DNA of 64,000 nucleotides from assembly GCA_003254905.1 (NCBI GenBank), contig QANU01064415.1, positions 373,174-437,173 on the forward strand, read 5' to 3'. The position numbers were made by a program, and so were the translations under genes. This DNA comes from Nissolia schottii (Eukaryota > Streptophyta > Magnoliopsida > Fabales > Fabaceae). This document shows, in pieces, positions 25,014-34,530 of the stretch (positions within the stretch are counted from its first letter, which is position 1; each line of letters opens with the position of its first letter). Under the pieces are notes generated by a model. It saw only the letters and a list, made by a program, of their open reading frames with translations, was not told the origin of the DNA and did no database searches.

Positions 25014-28000
25014 TCAACTTTCTGTTGCAGGAGCAGCAGGAGACTTCAGAAGTGGTTGGAGGGCTTTGACCACGATGCTCATATTTGGCCTAAACTCAGC
25101 TTCATACTGCACACACAGTGCTGCAACAGCTGCAAGCTGCATAGTCAACGACAAGCATTGTCAACATCAGTTTCAAATTGGAAGAACCAAGGACCATGAA
25201 GTATGCATGTCACATTACAAGTGCACGTGTGCATATGAGAGAGACAGAGAGAGACCTTGGCAACTCCTTTAGGGGGATATTCTCCCTTCAGTTTTGGGTC
25301 AACACATTGTTTGACTTTATCTTCACTTAATCTTGGGGTGGCCTACGAAAAATATTTAAACCATAGCTAAATAAATGAGCCTTGTAAAATAAATAAATAA
25401 ATAAATGAAACAGCGCAAAGGTGAATTATTTGTTTAAGCAGGTGCACTGACCCATGTAACAAGACTTTGCTGTCCACGGGGCATGGTATGATCAACAGGT
25501 TTCCTTCCTGTCAGAAGCTCAAGAAGAACAACACCAAAACTGTAGACATCACTCTTTTGAGTCAACTGGCCCGTCATTGCATATCTGTAAAATTTGGCAA
25601 GGTTAGAGAAGCTAAGAACCAATAAAACAACATAAAAACTTAAAGATGAGGGGAAATAAAAATCAGATGAGCAATAATATAAATGGTTAATGGATCAATA
25701 AAACAAAGCAGGTCAAAGATGTTAAGTTGCTAATTATGTTCCCATTAAGTTTCTGATGAATCTGCTTACCTCAGTAAGAATAGACCAGAAAGCATATTAC
25801 CTAGATAGATGAAATGAACAATAAAAACTAACATGTATAAACAAAACAGTTGTTCGATTAATGTGAAGGTTGCTGGGAACTTCACAAGATTTCCACATAA
25901 TGACACATGTCCCTTGAGAACATAATAAGCACAGAGATACCAGCTGAAATAGAGTTCAAACAAATAAAGAAAGCTAGATATAAAGAAAGTGGAAAATTTA
26001 ACTTCCAGTAAATTAACTGGGAAAAAAGGGACTACTGGGAGGGAAAAAAAAAAAGTGACCATATCAGAATTCAGAAGCCAGTAAGAATTCTCAGAGCCAT
26101 GCTCTTCATGACAATTAACTGTTAGTCAAAAGTTCTGCTTTATCATCAAGTACCACCAAAAGATCACATAATTGAACTGAATTTACACAGTTACAATACA
26201 TATCTATTGAAATCTATTGAACACAACATCAATAGAGATGACAAAAATAGTTGTCCTTGGAAATAAATCATGAATTGTAGCTGTGCATGTAAAAAGATAA
26301 ACAACAGAGGTAGCACTAAATCGCTAAAAAAAATTTCATAATACAAGACAGCATACACATCTATGAACTCAAATAAAGACAAAGAAGAAGATAATATTAA
26401 TATATAAACAAAAAGCTAGCATGTTCTGGAAGCTTACTCTGGAGCATGATATCCAAAAGTCCCCAACACTCGAGTAGAATGAAGGCGTGCAGCCATGTCA
26501 GGGGCCTGATTTGAAAGGTTGAAATCAGCTATCTTAGCCTTAAAATCTTCAAAGATGAGCACATTACTTGATCTGATATCTCTGTGTATAATAGCTGGCT
26601 GAACTTTCTCATGTAAATATTCTAATCCCCTTGCCGCATCAACAGCAATTCTAACTCGCTGTATCCAATCAAGAGTTGGCCCTGGTTGTGCTCCTTGAAC
26701 TCCTTTTCTGCCTGTATTGGAAAGAAAAGCAAAATCATCAATGGAACTTCTTAGATATGAAATATGAGTTAAGAATGGACATTATCGCATACCATGCAAT
26801 ATGTCATGAAGAGAGCCCATAGTAGCAAACTCATACGCAAGTACACGAAGATTTCCTTCAACACAGTAACCATGCAACTCAACAAAATTGTCATTCTTCA
26901 ACCTTGAAACCATGGAAACCTGAAATAGACAACAATGAATGAGAAGGCTAATAAATTGACGATGACCATACAGAAATCAACATACTTCCCGCGTAGAAGT
27001 TATTTTATGTTGTTTAGTTGACAACAGAGACATGCCTGGGTCAAAAACTCATTATTCGATTCAGGTTCAGATGAAACATCAAGCTTTTTCACAGCCACAG
27101 CTTTTCCATCGTTTAAGGTTGCAAAATACACCCTTCCATATGATCCTTCACCAATCAATGCCTTCGACCCAAAGTTGTCAGTCTTCTCCTTCAGCTCATC
27201 TAAAGATAATGCTGGAACTTCGATAGGTGGTGGTGCCTTTTGTGATTCAGGTTTAACAGGAGCTGACACCTTAGAGCCTTTCTGGTTGCCTAGAACAAAT
27301 AAAATATGACAAATGAGAAACCTTTATTCTTTACCAGGAAAGAAGCCAGCCAACTTGTATACTAAACTATGAAGATAGTAAAAAATACGAACTCACAATC
27401 ACTAGTATCTACAAATGTATCAAGAAAACAAAAATGTGGAAGATCAAATGGAGGATAAACCAGCTTAAAGAAAGAAACAAGACATTCCAGGATAGTGACT
27501 AAATATACCTTCCAACTCCATTCATTGTAAATATGTTCACTTCTTTCTCAACCAGTAATCAGTAACTGGACGAAATAACATTATGGATTAAATTAAGAAA
27601 CTCACCATCTCCGTAACTCCTGGGGCTTTTCAGTTGTTCGCTTTCATTTGATGGGTAAGACTCTTCTACCTGACAAGTGCAACAAAGCCACCGGCGCATC
27701 CTCGACCTCTTCCTCAAATATATAACGTCTTTGGAATTTCTATTCTCCAGGCGGACAAAGTAACCAGGAGGTGAAGCATGTGCCTGCATAAGTTAAAAGC
27801 AAACCTATTTAGAAATTCTTCAAACAAGTATACTGAACACAAATCTGGTATAATATAAAGATCCGTTTTCAGTATAATAAGTAATAGTCATTGCTGGTTG
27901 CTAGTTATTTGATCATAGTTGATAAAGTAAACTTCTAAGAGCATGAATTTTAGAAAACTAGGTGATAATGGTAACAAGCAATGCTTGAAGGGCTTGATTC

Positions 28001-28440
28001 TTGATATGCAGATAGATATAGCGTGCAACATTGACACCCAACATTTTGCCTTGATCTCATAAACATTATAACCTTGAAAAACATCATGCATTACATATCT
28101 GCAGCAATTGTTTAAATTTCAAAATTTGAGGTTTTAGAAGGAACTGCCCTAATGGATCACATTTTCTCACAAGAAAGTGGCAGCGGATGGTCCTTAAATA
28201 ATTTATCATCTTAAAAAGTGAAAATCATCCATTGCACAAATTAATTCCGACACATTAGATAAGAGGAATTGTCCTAGAACAATAATTATAGGGAAGAACA
28301 CTCGAATGAAACAATAAAATCCCTCCCGCATGCAAAATTGAAGAGCTAATCTCACCGATTGCAGACAAAAAGGGGACACGAAAATGAATCCTTACCAAAT
28401 GACTAGGACGATGTTGATGGCGATAGTCTCTGCGGTCCAT
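25014..28440 (-). CDS. PTI1: PTI1-like Ser/Thr protein kinase
   Basis: This is a cytoplasmic, membrane-tethered kinase of the Pto-interacting 1 family, which acts in immune and oxidative-stress signalling. Exons are 28396-28440, 27606-27783, 27036-27289, 26793-26919, 26438-26711, 25452-25584, 25256-25342 and 25014-25136, 1221 nt or 406 aa. The classical 363-aa PTI1 begins at the internal ATG 27699 with MRRWLCCTC, a cysteine cluster suited to S-acylation; the upstream frame adds 43 residues. In short-form numbering the Gly loop GEGSYGRV is at 78-85 and the VAVKK lysine near 99. HRDIRSSN and ADFNLSNQ follow, then [12 protein letters not shown] and [20 protein letters not shown]. The DFG glycine is Asn and the usual Lys after HRD is Arg, as I recall for legume PTI1 proteins reported to lack autophosphorylation. 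The intron after 27036 starts with GC. Confidence 0.93.
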
Positions 28441-28625
28441 CAAAAAGAAAAAAGAGAAAAATTAAAAACTAATTGGTTGGAACAGAACCCAAATCGGGTT
28501 CCAAAATAAAAGCAAAACACCCGAAGAGCCCAGAGAATTATAGAGAGGGGAAAAACATAGAAAGTGCGGAAATAAAAAAAATATATTTCAAAAAATGGAA
28601 AAGAGAGAAGAAAGGGAAAATGACA

Positions 28626-28790
28626 GGGGAGATGGTAACCAAAATTAGGCAAAGGAAGGATCAGAGGGCGAAATTAGAGGCAGCAACAAGAAAGAGAAAG
28701 AAAATTACCTGTGGCCTTGTTAGTTTTGGATGGTTTCAAATGCTGGCTAATGGTAGCTAGCTAGGGTTTGTTGCTGCCTTCGATTGTTGC
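28626..28790. repeat. Duplicated block A, copy 1 (PTI1-like leader)
   Basis: This leader/promoter segment of the PTI1-like gene includes a likely 5'-UTR donor near 28708. It is repeated in the same orientation at 33108-33395 upstream of the U11/U12-31K gene. Shared landmarks are AAAATTAGGCAAAGGAAG, GAAATTAGAGG, and GCTAGCTAGGG(T)TTGTT in the same order. Confidence 0.8.
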
Positions 28791-28794
28791 AAAG

Positions 28795-30815
28795 AAACGA
28801 ATAATAAAAACGAAAGAGACAGGTTGGTTTGCTTTGGCTTTTGAGGTGTCTCTGATTTCTCTTATTTGCGATGCCAATATCCAGTGAAGCAACGCGTTAA
28901 AGGCCAACAGCAGCATATATAGATTTTTTTTTTTTAATAACAATTTGAAAGCTAGTACTGTTTTCCTTATCAAAATAAATTAAAATAATTAATATCTATT
29001 ATTTTATAACTTTTTTACTGTATTACAATTTCTTGTTCAAATATGAATTCATCACATTAATGCTTTATTATAAGATACACACGGAAAAAAAAACATATTT
29101 GGGATAATATTTATGTGGTCTAGGAAACTATTTTAATTTTAATAATATTAAATATAATTAAAAAAAATGGAAACAAGTATTCATGTAATTTTAAATCAAG
29201 AGTAGATGGTCCTTGCTTAATCGTCTAAGAAATACTCTATAAAATTAGAAAAAGTAATATGATAAATTATTTTTAACAAAGAAATAAAATTAGGAGCTAA
29301 TAAAGTTATGAACTAAAAAGTAAGATCTATAAAACTATAAAAGTATATTGGCTTGTGGACTTTTTTCATTTCTTGACTTGATAAGAAAGGAAGGAGAGGG
29401 GGCGGGGGGGCGGTGTGATGATGGGAGAAGGTATCTCTTAGGCCAATTGTTACTCAATACTCATTCTTTGGGACCCTTTCTTTTCTGAGTTGGCCGGTTT
29501 TGTTCTGCAGACTGCTTCTAATCCCCATTATTTTAGGACCATACAAGACTAATAAGAGGTCCCTGTGCTTCCTTTTTATTATCACTTTTTTTCAAAATAA
29601 AATCATTCTTCAATATTAGTGCCAACCGTTATAATCTTAGGCATAAAGAATTCGTAGCACGTCATTGGATCCTTTTTATATGTCGAACAGCAATCAGAAT
29701 AAACAATAAGAAAACAAAAACTAGAACTATACTAAAGGTAATGTAGAGAGAATAGGAAGTAACAAAACTCAAATAATTAATTTTATTCTCTTCAATTTAA
29801 CCAATGCACAAACTTAATATGCCAATCTTTGAAGTTTCAAATTTCTCTATTTTTGCAGTAAAATGGAACAATCAAATTTGTAAAAGATAGAAATGATATT
29901 TCAACTGGCCCTGCAGTGTTCTAGCTTTTCCATACTGGCCATATTTCGGTCAAATCTGTAAATAATTAATTGAAAATGGGTGAAGTATTGGGCCAATTCC
30001 CTTATAAAGTTCAGGTGGAACGCAGGTTGTGTGCATCCAATCACATATCCTAAATTCCTATCCCGAATTGTGCCTGTGTGGAAAATTCACTCGCATTTTG
30101 GGGATCTTGAACCTTTTAGATTCCAATAGGTGTCCTGTATTATAAATTTGTATATTATAAAGATCGAACAAAACTGAACATAATTTACAACTATGATAAT
30201 TTGAATCAAGTCGAATATTATATCCATAGAAGTATCAAAGATGCAACAACAGTGCACAGCATTAATTAAAGAGGAATACTATACTGCTACAAAGATGAAT
30301 CAAATTTTTTAAATGGAAGATGAGGGTGATCATTGTGTGGAATAGAGCTATATAATCCACTCATATTAATAAGTATGCCATATCATTTTAACAGATAAAT
30401 TCTGCGACCTTTTACCATACTAAAGTTTTTGACTAAGAATGTACACCGTTGGATAGTAGTTATCTATCAGCTCTCCATGAATAATTATAAGAAAACACAA
30501 TTGGTTGATATCAATTTTCGTGTAATGATTTTTCGTCACTGGTGTTTAAATTTCACTAAAATACGAAACTAGTTGTTACAGTCGCATTGGCAATGCCTCA
30601 AACAATTAACAAAGCTTGTTAATATTATAGTATTAGATACTAATTTGACTTGGTATCAAATGATTCTGATCGATTAATACAATACTTGACAGAATTTTTT
30701 ATTGAGCACAATACTTTACATACTATGCACGTTAGAATTTTCATTTGAAATTTTAAAACTAAGTTTTGAACAAAAATTTATAAGAGAGTAGCTTTAGCCC
30801 AAACTGTAATTTACG
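28795..30815. other. Intergenic upstream of the PTI1-like gene, no gene seen
   Basis: This is AT-rich spacer with a G-rich patch near 29396-29416. Short frames have no recognisable similarity. It separates the two blocks (A and B) that are duplicated to the right. Confidence 0.5.
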
Positions 30816-30817
30816 AC

Positions 30818-31775
30818 TTTTCAAACATGCTATAAGACAAACGGTTATTTCACATAGTTGCGCCTAGGAGAAAACAGGAAGAATAAAAAAAGAAAAGAAA
30901 TCAGCTTAGTTAAACAAAAAATACAATACCCTAGAGAGGTCCCTAACCTGCCATCTCAGGCATAAATCTTGAGCTACCCTCACATGGTAGGTATTATTAT
31001 ACCATTGATTTGATTTCCCAGACTCTCGAGTCAAGTGCTTAAAATAATCTAAATAGATTGTAGCTGGACTAATCAAGTCAGTCATCATCCTGAGACATCC
31101 GGGTCACAAGTATGATGACCCATAAAAAAGGTGGATAACAGAAATGGTAGGACATTGAAATTTATGCTTTATGCTTAGTCCTCATTATGGTTGAGTTTGG
31201 TAAGAACGGAAAATACGAAGACAGTCAAAGTGAAAACCAAAACATAGGTAAAGAATGAGATAAAAACATAAAACTTAAAATTGTTTTTTATACATTTAAA
31301 AAAGACAAAATACAGAAGAGATGTTTGGGCAGAAGGGATGGATGCAAGAGATGAATATCTGCTGTCCGCATCTCAGTATTTTCTGTCTTGGGACACTTAC
31401 TAAATGCTGCCTAAATGATTGATCACAGAGGAGCCAAAATTATCAACACCTTGAATTGTGGTCAAAACTGAAATGAGTGCAAAAAAATCCTGATCCTATG
31501 AAAGCTTGAGAAGTCACAACTGCGCCAATTCAATGCTTGCTTGCTCTTGCTTCTTCTCATCTTTGCCTTAAATCTTGATTTTGCCATCAGAGTCTGTACT
31601 GTATTCACGCAGCAGCAATTATGACCAACAGGACACCACAAAATATTACCAGCTTCAAGAGTTTCTATCATTCAAAATATGGCAGGATTTTGATCTCAGT
31701 CAATTGATATACGAAGTGGAGGAGAAGTAAAATAGCAAACACAAGCAAAGTTTATATAGTACTCAGTTGGAGAAC
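30818..31775 (-). pseudogene. Duplicated block B, copy 1: broken copy of the TMEM120 3' end
   Basis: The block matches 33812-34530 in the same orientation, including intergenic sequence (TCAGCTTAGTTAAACAAAAA, GAGACATCCGGGT, AAATTNATGCTTTATGCTTAG) and the last TMEM120 exon. The exon-like part, about 31490-31645, still reads VQTLMAKSRFKAKMRRSKSK on the minus strand. The preceding transmembrane segment has been altered and closed by a stop (ATTGCTGCTGCGTGA in place of a conserved stretch), and the normal TAG has become TGG. No other TMEM120 exon is present here. It is a partial duplicate that cannot encode the protein. Confidence 0.85.
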
Positions 31776-32222
31776 AAGTATCAGTCAACGTTCTAGTGTT
31801 AATGAGCTGGGTTTATACCATGTACTATGTTCTTCACTATAAATAGAGATACAAGATGACCTAACATCTCAAAGAGATAACTATCTGACCCTGACAATTG
31901 CCTCTAGCTTAAGCTTTGGAAGAGACGGTTCCCTCTACATTCATCATGTACAAAATCATCTTCCAATTTTAATCAACTTACATGAAGGCGTGTGGCTCTG
32001 GCTCTGGCTCAAACCAAACTTTCAAAAACCCATTTCCATTCAAAAACATTCTCTCAAATCCTGCATAAAAAACACTAATCATCATCCAATTTTCATCGAC
32101 GTGCACGTAGGTTTAAACCATAAACACATTCAACAGTAGAGAAACTTAATGAGCTACATCATACCTTCAAAAAGACATGTCCAATTTCCCCGGATTCTCT
32201 TAAACTCCACATAAAAATATCA
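31776..32222. other. 3' region of the U11/U12-31K gene
   Basis: This is probable 3' UTR and downstream sequence. A donor-like GAAG|GTATGATG (near 32164) and an acceptor-like ATGCAG|GATTTG (near 32062), both on the minus strand, would allow a short 3'-UTR intron. Confidence 0.4.
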
Positions 32223-33035
32223 TCATTCGTCGTCATCGTCATCACCACTCTCATCGCTGAAGTACCCAGGTTTCTTCCCCTTTTTCGCTTTCTTCCCTTT
32301 CTTCTTGGCCACAACTTCCTCGTTCCTCCCCAGCAGCCTCTCGTCCGCGCCATCATCCACAACCGAAGCCCAATTATCATCCTCGAACCGCTCCGCGCCG
32401 CCGCCGCCATCCGATCCCTCCCCGTCGTCATCCTCCTCTTCGGCTAGCCTGAACCCTCTCCCGCCCCTGCCCCCACCACCCCCACCGCCTCGCCTGCCGC
32501 GCTTAGGCGGGGGACGCTGTCGTGGGCCCAACTGATTCTTAGGGCATTCATAGGAGAGGTGACCAGAGTGGCCGCACTCGAAGCAGCGGCCGGTGTCCTT
32601 GTAGACCCGCTTGCGTATGAACTCGGGGGCGCGGCCGTTATCGACGGCGATGGAGGCGGAGAGGGTGCGACCGTTGAGGACCTTGTGGTGCATCTCGGAG
32701 GCGGCACGGCGGGCGTCGTTGCGGGAGACGAACTGGATGAAGGCGACGCCGCGGCTGAGGCGGGTGTGGCGGTCCTTGAGGACGGTGACACGGGCGATGC
32801 GGCCGAAGGTGGAGAAGAGGGTGTGGAGGTCGGAGTTGGTGAGGGAGTAGTCGATGTTAGAGACGTACAGCGTTGATTTCGAGGGAGCCAAGGAGGAGGA
32901 TCCACTGTTACTGTTGGGTTTGCTATTCTGTGCTAGGGTTTGGGATTGGGATTGGTTTGAGGAAGAAGAGCAGTAGCGGTAGTAGAACATTTCGTCTTCG
33001 TCACTATCGCCACCACTGCCTCTCTTCGAACCCAT
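32223..33035 (-). CDS. U11/U12-31K: U11/U12 small nuclear ribonucleoprotein 31 kDa protein
   Basis: This is a component of the minor (U12-type) spliceosome with RNA-chaperone activity in plants, needed for removal of rare U12 introns. The coding region is one uninterrupted exon of 270 codons. An acidic start (MGSKRGSGGDSDEDE) precedes an RRM at about residues 55-133 with RNP2 LYVSNI and RNP1 RGVAFIQF. A CCHC zinc knuckle follows at about 151-164 (CFECGHSGHLSYEC), then an Arg/Gly-rich stretch and an acidic-basic tail ending SDESGDDDDDE. This order matches the ZCRB1/31K family. The coding GC content is much higher than the surroundings. The gene lies between two copies of a local duplication, and its upstream region is the duplicated PTI1-like leader (block A copy 2). 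Confidence 0.93.
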   Translation of the reverse strand: MGSKRGSGGDSDEDEMFYYRYCSSSSNQSQSQTLAQNSKPNSNSGSSSLAPSKSTLYVSNIDYSLTNSDLHTLFSTFGRIARVTVLKDRHTRLSRGVAFIQFVSRNDARRAASEMHHKVLNGRTLSASIAVDNGRAPEFIRKRVYKDTGRCFECGHSGHLSYECPKNQLGPRQRPPPKRGRRGGGGGGGRGGRGFRLAEEEDDDGEGSDGGGGAERFEDDNWASVVDDGADERLLGRNEEVVAKKKGKKAKKGKKPGYFSDESGDDDDDE

Positions 33036-33084
33036 TCTTTGCTGTAATTGAAGAGGAGAAACAAAGGTGCCGATGCGGAAATGT

Positions 33085-33101
33085 GAGAGAGAGAGAGAGA
33101 G
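33085..33101. repeat. (GA)n microsatellite in the U11/U12-31K leader
   Basis: A GA run lies about 50 bp upstream of the start codon, probably in the 5' UTR, similar in placement to those of GEMIN2 and the transporter gene. Confidence 0.8.
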
Positions 33102-33107
33102 CTAGAG

Positions 33108-33395
33108 GAGATGGTAGCTAAAATTAGGCAAAGGAAGAATCAAAGGGCGGAATTAGAGGAAAGAGGAAGAGAAAGAGAAAATTAAGGCGTGTTTCGTTTC
33201 GATTTTCAATTTTTAATATATATATATTTTTTAAAGAAACAATGAAATTTATAAAATTTAATTTTTTATTTTTATTATTTTCTTTATAAAATTCTGAAAA
33301 TAAAAATTCCTAAACACACTTATCTCTGGCTTTTTAGTTTTACATGGTTTTCATTTCAATTGCTAATGCTAGCTAGGGGTTGTTTATGCCTTTGA
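33108..33395. repeat. Duplicated block A, copy 2, with an inserted AT-rich segment
   Basis: This is homologous to the PTI1-like leader (28626-28790) but interrupted at about 33185-33325 by roughly 140 bp of AT-rich sequence. The insert begins GGCGTGTTTCGTTTCG and ends near CCTAAACACACTT, possibly a MITE. Homology resumes at TTTTTAGTTTTACATGGTTT and continues through GCTAGCTAGGGGTTG. Confidence 0.75.
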
Positions 33396-33811
33396 GTGGG
33401 TGCAAGTATAATTTCTTACCGTGAATTTACTTTTGGTTGATTGTCATCTATAAATCTCACTTTCTTAAGTCAAACTTAAATCTAGTCAACTGAAAACAAA
33501 ATTTCAAAGTTGCGGTCTCTAATCTCTTATGTAAAAACCAAGGAAGATCACGACAGTGAAGTATCACAATTGCACCACAACGATCGAAAGGAGACTAGAT
33601 GACATGCACAAAAAAAAAAAAAAACAACGCTATGATCATGCAATAACGATGACAACACGACTAAGAATGAAGCTCCAAGGGTGCGATGGTTGTGTGCGAG
33701 GCTGCAGTAATGTGAGGGGAGATGTCGTGTGAGCTCTGGTTGCAGGTCTTCTGGAGCTACTACTTGCATGAGCGAGAAAGTTAAAATTGAGAGAAGAATT
33801 AAGACTTCTCA
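33396..33811. other. Spacer between duplicated blocks A and B, copy 2
   Basis: No gene was recognised here. There is a poly-A run near 33610. The spacer is shorter than the corresponding copy-1 spacer (28795-30815). Confidence 0.4.
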
Positions 33812-34530
33812 AACATGCTATAAGACATCATATTGCTATAAGAAAAATGATTATTTCACATAGTTTGCAATTGCATAGCGTTTAACAGAAAAGCCTACGA
33901 CAAAACAAGAAGGAAAAAAAAATCAGCTTAGTTAAACAAAAATACAAACCCTAGAAAGGCCCCTAGCTACCCTCACATAGTAGGTATTACACCATTGATT
34001 TGATTTTCCCCGGCTCTTAATCTAAATAGATTGTAGCGGGACCAATCAATTCAGTCATCATCATGAGACATCCGGGTAACAATCAATTCAGTCATCATCA
34101 CGAGACATCCGGGTAACAGAAATTGCAGGACATTGAAATTCATGCTTTATGCTTAGACTCATTAAATGTTCGATGCTACAGCTGAGCCAAATTTACGCTA
34201 GCTTAAATTGTGGTCAAAACTGAAATGCGTGCAAAAAATCTGATCCTATGAAAGCCTGAGAAGTCACCATCGCTCTAATTCAACGCTTGCTTGCTCTTGC
34301 TTCTTCTCATCTTTGCCTTAAATCTTGACTTTGCCATCAGAGTCTGTACTGTATTTGCAAAGTTCCCAACGGCCATTAAGACCAACAGGATACCACAAAA
34401 TATTACCTGTTTCAAGAGTTTCTATTGTTATACAACAGAATATCGCCGGATTTTATATTTTTCCTGTTCAGTCAAATTGGTATACAAAATGAAGGAGAAG
34501 TGAAACAGCAATCACAAGCAAAGTAGTACC
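33812..34530. repeat. Duplicated block B, copy 2 (real TMEM120 3' end)
   Basis: This is the intact partner of 30818-31775. It carries the functional last TMEM120 exon and its 3' flank. Within it a unit of about 36 bp (CAATTCAGTCATCATCA through GACATCCGGGTAA) is tandemly duplicated at about 34045-34117; the other copy has it once. Confidence 0.8.

Noticed and set aside
32305..32905. Several long open frames on both strands over U11/U12-31K
   Set aside because: These are shadows of the GC-rich, low-complexity 31K coding sequence; only the minus frame with RRM and zinc knuckle is a family match.
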